NCBI GenBank assembly: GCA_009829735.1
Contig: CM020620.1
Coordinates: forward strand, 8,572,545-8,636,544
Origin: Pyropia yezoensis
Taxonomy: Eukaryota; Rhodophyta; Bangiophyceae; Bangiales; Bangiaceae
Length of the DNA: 64,000 nt
Reading direction: 5' to 3'
Below, piece by piece: positions 8,949 to 18,225 of the stretch; within the stretch, counting starts at the first letter, position 1; every line of letters starts with the position of its first letter. Both the position numbers and the translations under genes were made by a program. The notes beneath the pieces were generated by a model. The model made no database searches. It was not told the origin of the DNA and saw only the letters and a list, made by a program, of their open reading frames with translations.

Positions 8949-11900
8949 ATGCCGTCAAGTGATTCTGTAGAGGTGGTCAACCTTGTCACAATCTTCGCAG
9001 AGCGTGCCGCGTTGGCGGTAGCGCGAGCAGAGACGTCTTCACCATCTTTGCCGTATCCTTGTGGGGTTGTCGTCTACGTCCTTGGGTCTTTGCGCGATCT
9101 GTTTGTCCTCCATTCCCTGGAGGGCAGGGGAGGGCTCTTGCTACGCTCTGGGACATGGGCTGATCTTGTCGACTGGTGCGAGCACCATTGCCGGCCTATG
9201 GTTGACATGGATCCGGTCTATCTGTGGGACAGAGTGGGCCAACCCAGGCTACATTTCCGCACTCGCTGGCTGCACGATAGCATCGCGCACGGGGTCTATG
9301 AAGCCGTGTGGGTACTGAAGCGGTTCGTAGCAGTACCGCGTGCTTTCTTCAGTCGTGGTCGGGTACTGCGCTTTGCATCCGGGTCGCGGTGGCACACAGT
9401 GGCAACCGCGAGCGGTACTGTCCCCCGTGCTGGGGCCGAAGACCCTTCGGATGACGAGGACATGCACCGGCAGCGGAACGTTAGGCTGGTGCCCGTCCCC
9501 GCCGACGAGGATGTTGACCTGAGGGTGTGGCACCTGCTGCTTGTAAAAGGCGAGGTTGATGGCGTTGCCGAGCTCTGTCGTTGGGCGTCCCGCCGACGGT
9601 GTCAGACGAAAGAATAGGACGCCCCAGATCGCCCTGTAAGGGGAAGTTGGCGCGCGTGTCCCGGGCTAGCGCAACACCTACTGCTTCGCGACGTGCTCGG
9701 TGTGGGTGGTCGCCGTACCCCGTCAGACACTGTGGACGACGACGACGACGACCTGTCCACCTTTCGTGCATTTGAGCTCGTTTTGTCCATGTCGTGTTAC
9801 TACTGTCTTGAGCAACATCTCCGGCGGGCATCCCGGTCCATATGGACTCCACACACGGGCGAGCAGGAACGGCAGTACGAGGAGCGTCTGGCCGGCTGTT
9901 TGGACGGCGTGGCAGCCCGAATTCGGACTATTGTTCGCGACGTCGTTTCTGGTTGGGATGTCGTGGCGCGCAGTCGGGGTTTTCGCTCCGCCGAGGTGAT
10001 GCTGTCTACGCACATGCTCTGGTGCCCGTCTGTGGGCTTCTTCGTGGCGCTGGGGCGCCCATTGGACGCAGAGAACAACCTCACATCGCCCGACGGACAG
10101 GCAGTGGACCTGCACACCAGCAAAGGGCCGGTCCGTGGTGGCACTGTCCCGGTACAACGGCAGAGAGCAGTGTCAGGCCAGCAGTCGGTTGGACAAGATG
10201 ATGAGCAGAGGGCGGTGGGGAGGCTGACGCCGCTTGCAGATGCTCAGCTCCGTGCGGCCGCTGGCACCATGCTTGAGCACGTACACGTGTGCACCGGCGC
10301 AGACCGCCTGGGTATTACGGTGACGCGCGGCCTGCTGGGCCGCGGAGGTCGAGGGGACGCGAGCGCCGCGACCCCTGCGGGCGCCGGTGACGACGTATCC
10401 CACACAGGACAGCGGCGTCGTAAGCAGCGCAAGGTCGTGGGCTTCTTGACCGTGAAGGACTACAGGCACCCAGAGTGGGACCGCCCGTCTGGCAATGTGC
10501 CTAGAGTGCTGCGCAGCGTCTTGGCGGGGCTGACTGCGTTTTCAAGCCCCCCCCCCGCTGGCCGCGGGGGTACGGCGCCTGCGTGGGCGACGGCGTCTAC
10601 CGTCGCTCGTCGGGAGCTGTCACCTGCGCCTGACCGTTGTGCATCTTCCGCCAGAACGATTGAGTTGGCGTTTCGTTCTGACTGCAGAGTGGCTGGCTTG
10701 ATGGCGGAGCAGCAGGTGGTGGGAGGGTGTCAATCCGGGCTGTCAATTGGCCGAGGGGCGGCGTTGCTGTGTGGGGATGGCCGGCAGGACCGGCCGCGTC
10801 AGCAGCCTCAGCGGCCCGACGGCCCCGGTGATGCTCCGCAGGCTGACCTGGGGGAAGCCTGGGGCGTGCTGGATGATGCCATGGGCCAGGTATGTGCGAC
10901 TCACGCTTGTGGGTTTGATGTCTTGCTCTCGGCACATGCCACAAAAGTGGCGACGCGGTCCAACGCGTCTCGTCGCAGGGGTGGTGGCGGAGCGAGTGGC
11001 ATCCTCGGGGACAATAGCGGCGGGGGGGGGGCGACGACAACCTCTACACCGACAGGCGAGCACACCCTCCCTCCCTTTATTAGTTCTTCGGTACAGCTTG
11101 TGCTCTGTGATCCTCCGTACAACATTCGGGCGGACAGGAGCCTGGAACAGTCTGCACATGACGTGTTTACCTCTGACGACATGCAGCGTGCCGCCCGGTT
11201 GTTCCAGACCGTTGTCCGCCCTGGCGGCCATGTGCTCATTTTTTGCTCTGCGGGTCAGCTGGGTCCGTGGATGGAGACGCTCAAGGCGCTCAAGGATACG
11301 GACCCGGTGGGGAGGAAGAGCCTGTCGGCGTTTCGAGTGGACGGCCACCCGCTGGTGGCGATCAAGGACGCACACGCGGTGAACTCGCTGCGGCAGAGCA
11401 CGACCAACCTGTCCAACAAGGTCGAGTTTATTTTCCACGCCACGCGCGCTGGGGTGTCCCGGGAAGAGTGTTACGCCATGGTCAACTACCGTACTTGGAA
11501 CGCTGTGCCGTCGCGGTTCCTGGCACACGACAATGTCATTGACAATGTGAGACCGCCACACTTTAAGGAGGTGGTGCTTCGATGGCGGGACGGGTCGCGG
11601 CAATGGATACGACCAGAGAAAAAGTGTCTTGCCCTCATCCTCGAGCTCAAATTGCGGTTTTCCCAGCCCGGGGACATCGTACTGGACACGTTTGCGGGGA
11701 CGTGTGTGACGGCGGCAGCGTGTATACGGGCCGTCCTGGGCCAGCACCGTTTGGTCATCAGCTGCAACTCGGATGCTGTTGTCATGGACGCGAGTCGGGC
11801 TCGTCTGCGTCGGGAGTTTGTCAACCAGGTGCTGGTGGGGGGCTACAAAAGCTCGGGGGTCGTCACATCCGATGTCGTTGCGGTCGCACGGACAATCGAA

Positions 11901-12818
11901 GCCGCGTCGGTCGCTGCTGCTACAGCTACAACAGCAGCAGGGGCGGTGGGGGAGACCGGCAGCGAGGGTCGAGGCGGTAGTGGTGCTGCTGTCGGGGAGG
12001 AGATTGAGCTGATGATCAACCCACCCTCGTCTGTCATGGGAGATGATGCTGCTGTCTGGGAGCCCCCCCCCGGGCTGCCCTGCCATTTTGCCTTGTCGTT
12101 GGAGCTGGTGCGATACTTTGCCGGGCGGTGGGCCATGCAAGCAGACGCTGAACGGGTGGGCCGCGTGGCACAGACGCCCGGGCTGCCGCGACCTGGTGCA
12201 GATGTGGGTGTCGAGGTGGCCCGCCTGGAAGGCGTTGGCGTCGGGAGCTGGCCGCGCCTGTACCAGTGCGCCCTCGCCGTGGAGGACGTGGAGGTCGCGC
12301 TGCACGTGTCGGCCGCACACCTAGGGCTGTACGTTGCCCAAAGCCGCTTGGCGGGTGGGACGGCCGGTCGTGGCGTCTTTGCGTTGCGCCCGTTCAAACG
12401 ACAGGACGCGATTGGACCTTTTTGGGGGGCCATTGTGTACGCTGACCTGACAAAGCAGCGGGTCAAGACGCCGCGGTATGTCGCTTCTGTGCTGGGTGCC
12501 CACGGCCCCACGGCGCGGGAGTTTTCGGAGCGCGCGATGGAAGTGGTGTTTGACGAACTGGACGTAGATGGCCCAAATGACGCGGGAGAGGCGGACGTCG
12601 GGGCGGGTGGGCCGGGTTACCAGGAGCACGCTGACGTTCGCCCTCGCCACCACCGCCGCCGTCGGTACGATGGCGAAGAAGGGGGGGGGGGTGGTCGCAC
12701 AATGCGAAAGCGACACAACCAAAAAGGCCACAACCACGGCGGCGGCGGCCCTGCTGCTGACCTCGGTACATGTGTGGGTCCAGGAGTAAACACACCAGGG
12801 GCTATCCCTGGAGGTTGA
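8949..12818 (+). CDS. DPPY-type DNA amino-methyltransferase with C-terminal truncated SET-like segment; one in-frame stop
   Basis: ATG 8949 sits in a good context (CACCATGC). The frame is open to TGA 12816 apart from TAG at 9615-9617, where translation continues unchanged. The first about 600 residues match no family I know. Then come the adenine/cytosine amino-MTase signatures in beta-class order: LVLCDPPYN (catalytic DPPY at 11109-11120, about residue 721), VRPGGHVLIFCSAG, a target-recognition-like stretch, then DIVLDTFAGTCVTAAACI (SAM-binding motif I, about 11690). DPPY favours N6-adenine methylation over N4-cytosine. About 200 residues later GRGVFALRPFKRQDAIGPFWG (12366 on) resembles the first motif of a SET domain, but the NHSCxPN and GEE/DY parts are absent; the gene ends in low complexity close to a retroelement fragment and may be truncated. 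Role: probably element-encoded DNA modification. Confidence 0.65.
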
Positions 12819-12829
12819 GGAATAGAACC

Positions 12830-13670
12830 GACAGGAGGGAGACGTCTGCTGCGAGGGGACTCAAACGGGAGGGACAGCCGGAGGAACGGGAGCAGGAGGT
12901 GCTTGGCCGCCTGTAGACTCCAGTCCGCTACCGAATGACACACCCAGGTCTGCTTCACCCGTAGGGAGAACGCCGGGTTGGGCACCGTCCCCCGCGGTGA
13001 CGAGGGATGCGTCAAGGGACGCGGGGTCTACCCCTTCGGGCACCGTCGTGCCAGGGAGGGTAGCCATGTTGGTCTTTTGACAGCCACAGTCCAGTTGCCT
13101 GCGTGTCCAAAGATCGCAAGACCACAAGAGAGGGGTTGGAGAGCCAGGAATGGGATTCCCGAGAACGGGTGCAAATAATTCCCAAACCACAGAAAAAGAC
13201 AGAACAGGAACAACCCAACCGCTGCTCCCAAATGTCTCTTCTCAAGCACTCCGAATATCCCCTGCTGCTCCACCAAATATGTGGTATAAAACTCGATCCT
13301 CTCAGACACGTGTCGATATCCCTCGGGGGAAAGGGACAGGTAACACAGAAAGGGGAACTACGAGAATGGTATGCCTGTTGCCTCACGTGCCTGCTCGCAG
13401 AGCAAACAGATACGCACGGTAGTGCACTCGGGGAAGAGGAAAGCAAACGCGCAGTTGTCTTTTTCCTGAGGGCGCGGGCCAAGGGCGCCTCGCTGTCCCT
13501 CTTAACGTGCATCTGGGGGAGCCTCGGCACGTTGGCCAGGTAGCCCCCCCATAACCCCGAGTGGCCCCGACCCGAGTCTAACCTCGTCAGGTCGGGAGCC
13601 ACTATCACTACTAATTCTATTCCCACTCACTAATCTCACACTCAAATTCTCTCAAATCAAGTCCCTCACA
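12830..13670 (-). mobile_element. 5' fragment of a second LTR retroelement (LTR + leader + start of gag), reverse orientation
   Basis: Read on the minus strand, an LTR-like segment (right edge about 13640-13670, uncertain) ends in ACCACA at 13280. It is followed two bases later by TTTGGTGGAGCAGCAGGGG, closely matching the primer-binding site of the complete element (TTTGGTGGATCAGCGGGG). A leader follows, then ATG at 13067 (MATLPGTTVPEGVDPASLD), an acidic/Pro-rich gag-like start that stops at about 12864. Nothing further of gag or pol is present. The fragment lies exactly between the end of the methyltransferase gene and the surviving part of Fanzor. It probably removed the Fanzor N-terminus, and possibly the rest of the SET domain. 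Confidence 0.5.
13262..13279 (-). other. primer-binding site of the reverse-oriented LTR fragment
   Basis: On the minus strand this reads TTTGGTGGAGCAGCAGG, directly after the LTR end ACCACA. It shares TTTGGTGGA[T/G]CAGC with the primer-binding site of the complete element at 16388-16406. Confidence 0.5.
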
Positions 13671-13715
13671 AGTATGCAAAAACCCATCAGAAATCCCTCT
13701 CTCACGTGTGGATAG

Positions 13716-15697
13716 CGTAGTCCACCGCATCCCAGTGCTGGGCACGGGACACGGCCGCCAACCATCACCACACGGCGGGCGTGTTCTGGCACCTGGTGCC
13801 CTCTGGTTGAAGTCCCGGGTCGGCGCCAAGTCGGGGCCAGGGATGCTACAGTACTGACGCAGCTCGAGCGGGCTGGCCTGCCGTTGGCGCGCGTCCGGTG
13901 GCTCCAGATGGTCGGCGGAGACCCGGGGCGGTCCGCCGTGCTGTTGGCAGCACCGGGTGAGCGCGTGGCGACGGCAGACCTCCCCGCCCGCCCCGTTGTA
14001 GCCGCGATGCGCGCCGCGTGGTCCCGCCACATGGGCTTGGACGCGCTCAACCGGGCGGCCGTGGCGCTCCTGCGTGGGGCGGGCGTCCAAGACGGGGTGG
14101 CGGCAGCCGCAACCACGCCCGAGGGCCACCCACCGGGGGGGTCTAGGAAGCGGGCGGCGGCGGGCGGCCCGGCTGCAGGGGCGGGAACAGGGGGGGGCCG
14201 TTCCAAGCGACAAGCGCGGCGGTCGTCACCCGAGGGGAGCGACGATGATGCGGCGGCGGTGGCTCCGGCGGCGGCGGGTGGGACGACGCCCCCCGAGGCA
14301 AGGACCTACCAGACGGCGAGCCCCGGCGGTGGCCACGGGCGCGTGCGGCGTGGGCCGCAGGCGTCCATTTGACGGGCCCGCCGCACCCAGCTCGCCACCT
14401 CGGTGCGGCGTGTGCTGCGTTGCACGCGCCTGTCCTGGTGGACTGTGCCCCGTCACGAGGCGGAAAAGGTGGCACGGTGGCTGGTGGACCCCACTGCCGC
14501 GGCGGGCGACAGTGCCAGCGGCACCACCCTAGACGCGCCGCTGCAGAACCGGGTGGACGCGCTGCCCCGGCGCAAGGGGTGTCGTCGACTGGCACCCGTC
14601 CCCGGCTTTCGCTACAGCCTGAGTGCCGCCCACTTTCGCGAGGCCAGCGGCGGTAACTTTTTGGCCCGTGCGTGGAAGCAGTGGCGGGCACGCAGCGGTA
14701 CTGAGGCGGGACCGGTGGCGGTGGCGGTGGCGGGACTGGTGGCGGCGGCGGTGGGTGACGGAGGCGGCGTCGCTGGCCACCTACCACCCGTCGACTTGGC
14801 AGCAGCACACGGCACGATGCGTACCGGCGACGACGGCAAGCACCTACAGGCAACGCTCGAGTGGGCCGCCCGTCGGGACACGGCCGCGTACGGCCAGCGA
14901 TTTGGCGCGCAAGCCACGCGACACCTGCGGACGGCGCGTGTGCGCAAGGCCATCCAACGCGGCCGCTTTGCTGCCTCGGTGGCGCGGGACCTGACCGGCG
15001 GCCTCCTTCGCCAGGTCCGTGGCGGCGGCGCGGTCGTCGTGGCCATGGGCACCGCGCGCGTGCGCGGGGGGGACGCCTGGCTCCGCCGCCGCCTCCGACG
15101 GCTGTGCTGGTTTGTCGACCAGGACGAGTTCAACACCAGCCAGGCGTGCTCCGAGTGTCACGACAAGATGGTGCTCATCTAATCGACGGGCAACTCACCC
15201 CCCAAGATTCCAAGAGAGCTGTATGGGCCGCCGGCCGGCCCTCTGCCGTCGACATGGCGTGTGCGGATGGCGGCTGGGTCGCGTCGGGGGCGGCCAAAGC
15301 GGGCCCTCCCCTCTGCTACCCACGTGACGCGCCGAGGGCCAGACCCCGACGTCTACCGGGCGGCCGTTCGAGCCACTGCCCGTGCTGCTGCTGTGGCGCG
15401 GCGCGCGGCCGCGCTGGCCGCCTGTGCCGTCGAGGACCGCGCCGTCTATGCCGACCCGAGGCGGCTGAGCGAGTGGGCGGCCAAGGGCTGCTACACGTGC
15501 TCTCTCGCGGCCCCACAAGGCCCCGGTCATCCAGCGCCACACCCGCCCGTGATTCGCAATCGGGACGACGTTGCGGCCCGCAACATGGCGTGGGTGGCCG
15601 CTCGTCGTCTAACGGGTACCAACGTGTGGCCTTTCAAGCGCCCATTTGGTATGAGGTGGGCCTGGACGGCCAAGCGTCCTCCAAGTGGTGCTCCCGT
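13716..15697 (+). pseudogene. Fanzor (eukaryotic TnpB-like RNA-guided nuclease), N-terminally truncated, split by LTR retrotransposon
   Basis: One frame runs 13716-15697 with two stops: TGA 14370 and TAA 15180. The nuclease signatures occur in order. RuvC-I is WLQMVGGDPGRS (catalytic Asp at 13920). The RuvC-II/zinc-ribbon block is FVDQDEFNTSQACSECHDKM (15114-15173), which carries the DEF-TS-C-x2-C signature whose Glu is the alternative catalytic residue described for Fanzors. The second half of the ribbon is KGCYTC (about 15486). RuvC-III is IRNRDDVAARNMAW (Asp at 15564/15567), followed by RPF. These features distinguish it from bacterial transposases and from simple zinc-ribbon proteins. The N-terminal REC/WED part is missing, probably displaced by the retroelement fragment to the left. 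The C-terminus is at 24420-24705, beyond the inserted chromovirus. The gene is broken, yet all catalytic positions are intact. Confidence 0.72.
15693..15697. repeat. left target-site duplication CCCGT of the LTR retrotransposon
   Basis: CCCGT lies directly before the 5' LTR (TGTAG). The identical CCCGT follows the 3' LTR (CTACA) at 24415-24419. A 5-bp duplication is usual for Ty3/gypsy integrases. Confidence 0.9.
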
Positions 15698-16387
15698 TGT
15701 AGGGACCCTATGGGCCCTCCACGTGGGGGGACCTCGAAGAGATCGCGTCGTACCCCTGTGCCCACCTTCCTAGTGAGGAGGACGGGGCCGATTTGGCCCC
15801 TTGGGATTTTTCTGGCTTCCGATTGGTCCCCTCCTATGGAGATGGGACCGGGTCGCCATTGGTTCTGGAGCCCATGTTGGGATTTCCAGTGTATGGGAAT
15901 TTCCCCTGACCGGAATTGGCCATTGGTCAGTATTCCGGGATGGGATGCATTTGGGGTTTGGATTTTGATTGTGTATTTTGCGTGATTGTGAGATTGGGGA
16001 GATCTTGAGTGTTGGCACTGATGTCCGGCGGGGCTCCTCTTCCCCGTATCTTGGAGATTCCTGCCCCGCTGGCAGGGATGATCCGTGGGGGAGGGGGCCC
16101 TCCGGACATGTTGGAGGGTTTTGATTGGCTCGCACGTGGCCCGGGTTGGAGGGTTGCTGGGTGCGGGTGAGAGAGGGTAAGAGTGTGCGTGGGGGTGCGC
16201 GTTGCTTCCCCCTTCGAAAAAAACAGACTTGCGTGTGCTTGAACACTGTCGTCCTGGTCGCGGATCCCCGCGTGAACCAGCCAGGCGGTCGGCGGTTCGG
16301 TATCTCTCCTGTCTCCCCGCGTTCTTGGTGGGTTGTTTCTCTGTGTGTTCTGGGTGCTACGCGCCTAAGGTACGTAAAACCACTACA
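15698..16387 (+). repeat. 5' LTR (690 bp)
   Basis: It starts TGTAGGGACC and ends AACCACTACA, with the TG...CA ends and perfect 5-bp terminal inverted repeat (TGTAG/CTACA) expected of LTRs. It matches 23725-24414 base for base except at 15811. Confidence 0.97.
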
Positions 16388-16406
16388 TTTGGTGGATCAG
16401 CGGGGG
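16388..16406 (+). other. primer-binding site
   Basis: TTTGGTGGATCAGCGGGG follows the 5' LTR directly. The TGG at 16390 would pair with the CCA end of a tRNA. It is not the usual initiator-Met complement, so the priming tRNA is unidentified. The same motif, with two changes, occurs in the reverse fragment at 13262-13279. Confidence 0.7.
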
Positions 16407-16503
16407 AGGGGACTAGGTTCCTTCTGGCCAAAGGGGTCTACCCCTTCTTCGAACTCTTTCTGTGGTTGCGCTCTGTCTTCCCTAAGGGAACGCGGTTGTA
16501 GTG

Positions 16504-18225
16504 ATGTCTGATAACGAGCAGAATCCCCCTCAGGGGGAGACGGGAGTCCTGGAGGGCGGTTCATCCGTGACGAAAGAGAGCGCGATTGGAGGCGCTGCTC
16601 CTCCGCGCGCCCAAGGGGCGGGAGTTGATGACCTGGCCGCCCGTAGGGTGACTACCCGGCTACCCCCGCTGGAAATTGGTTCGGAGGGCCCATCGGGCGA
16701 ACCGTATTCCCAGCCGCGCGGGAAGCGCGAGGGAGGGCATTCAACCGGCTTCGGCAATTTTCCTGGGATTCTCCCCTTTGCGGGGGTGGATTCTGAGGGA
16801 ACGCCCACCCCTCCGGTTCCCCTCACTGGGGCATCGTCTCCTAAGGAGACATCTCGAGCGTTTGTGGCCCCTGGATCGGATACTCCTACGGAGGATTGGA
16901 AGAAAGCGATGGTGGAGGCTGTTAGCGGCCTGCTGACTCCACTCAACCAACGGTTGAGTTTTGTGGAGCAAAGTGTGAAGAAACGGGAGCGCCAGCGTGG
17001 CCGGCAGCCCAGTTCATCATCTGAGTCGACTTCGGATTATTCCGGAGGGGAGGCTTCGCCTCTCGAGCGCCGTCGGCGCCCGCGACCTGTAGTCCGAGCG
17101 GTTTCCGCTCAGGCAGGACCGGGGCGAGTCCCCCTACGGGAGATTCCCCCCAAAATTATTCCGGCAGACGATCGTTATGCGAGCCTGCTGGACTGTGAGA
17201 CATATGCTCTCAAGAACAAGGACAACCGAGTATCGGGAGCCGAGGCCCAAAGCCTGGGTAAGAAGCGAAAGGACCTGGCCAGTATATTTGGTCGCGATTG
17301 TGAATGGGGGGGAGACCCTCCTCTGGGAGTCTTCGAATTTCTTAACCGCTTCGTAAAAGCGGCAAATGATAAAGGCCTCTCAGAGGGGCGAGCTTTGCTT
17401 CTCCTCCCGGAATTTACTAAGGATCCCTTGAAAAGGGACCTTTATCGAATTCGCCCGTCCGTCGATGACGGCCGGCGCACTGGGGAGGTGACCTCCTATT
17501 TGAAACTGGTGAATTGGCTTCTGCGCGCGTACGCAGATGAGCATCTCCTGAATGAACAGGAGGCCATTTTTAATGGTGCCTCCCAAGAGGAGGATGAGAC
17601 AGAGACGGCGTTCCACCGCCGCCTCATGGAACTCCACGCGAAGTGTGGATATATACAAACCTCGGGCCAGGTCCGAGCCCGCTTTATGCAGGGCACCTGG
17701 TGGGAAATTCGGCACGAGGTACGGAACTACGTGGCTGACCACCCTCATGTTCCTATTGAGCTGGTGGTACAGTATGCCCGACGGGCAGGAGATTTCCGGC
17801 GGCGGGTTCAAGCCGTCGCCAAGGAGTTAAAGGCTAAAGAAGACGCGGAGCGTAACGCTCGCCGCATGGCGCGTCGGGCTCTGGCGGCTGTTACGTCGTC
17901 ACCCCAGGAGGGGGGGCAGGCCTCTGGCTCTCCCCGCAAGGATTATCGACCCTCTGGGGGGTCCAGATGGACGGACGGGAAGCGGGAACTCTTCCCCTGC
18001 CACGTCTGCAATAGTACCTCCCACTGGATGTCAAATTGTCCACACCTCCCGGAGGCGACTCGAGCACAGATGGCCAAGGCGCGCGCGGAGCGCAAGGAGG
18101 CCCGAGACTCCGCCCGCACTGGCGGGGCAATTGCTGCGGTCGCGCCCTCCCCAAAGGGGAAGGTAGATCGACCGAGTTCCCCCAAGGGGAGCTCCTCTGA
18201 TTCCTCATCTTCGGGAAACGCGTAA
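16504..18225 (+). CDS. gag: retrotransposon gag polyprotein
   Basis: ATG 16504 (MSDNEQNPPQ) begins 117 bases after the LTR; stop TAA is at 18223-18225, giving 573 residues. The N-terminal about 200 residues are Ser/Pro/Gly-rich and disordered. The central part (KRKDLASIFGRDCEW; LEFLNRF-like helices; ETETAFHRRLMEL; YIQTSGQVRARFMQG) has the helical, Trp/Phe-spaced character of Ty3/gypsy capsid. Near the C-terminus CHVCNSTSHWMSNC (about 17998-18039) is a perfect C-x2-C-x4-H-x4-C nucleocapsid knuckle. A Ser/Lys-rich tail follows. It packages the element RNA. Pol is in the -1 frame, joined through the shift site at 18213-18219. Gag itself is uninterrupted. Confidence 0.9.
   Translation: MSDNEQNPPQGETGVLEGGSSVTKESAIGGAAPPRAQGAGVDDLAARRVTTRLPPLEIGSEGPSGEPYSQPRGKREGGHSTGFGNFPGILPFAGVDSEGTPTPPVPLTGASSPKETSRAFVAPGSDTPTEDWKKAMVEAVSGLLTPLNQRLSFVEQSVKKRERQRGRQPSSSSESTSDYSGGEASPLERRRRPRPVVRAVSAQAGPGRVPLREIPPKIIPADDRYASLLDCETYALKNKDNRVSGAEAQSLGKKRKDLASIFGRDCEWGGDPPLGVFEFLNRFVKAANDKGLSEGRALLLLPEFTKDPLKRDLYRIRPSVDDGRRTGEVTSYLKLVNWLLRAYADEHLLNEQEAIFNGASQEEDETETAFHRRLMELHAKCGYIQTSGQVRARFMQGTWWEIRHEVRNYVADHPHVPIELVVQYARRAGDFRRRVQAVAKELKAKEDAERNARRMARRALAAVTSSPQEGGQASGSPRKDYRPSGGSRWTDGKRELFPCHVCNSTSHWMSNCPHLPEATRAQMAKARAERKEARDSARTGGAIAAVAPSPKGKVDRPSSPKGSSSDSSSSGNA

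Noticed and set aside
15150..15230. Intron to remove the TAA at 15180 of Fanzor
   Set aside because: GT and AG dinucleotides exist nearby but no polypyrimidine tract or reliable donor, and the frame is already continuous, so a nonsense change is simpler.
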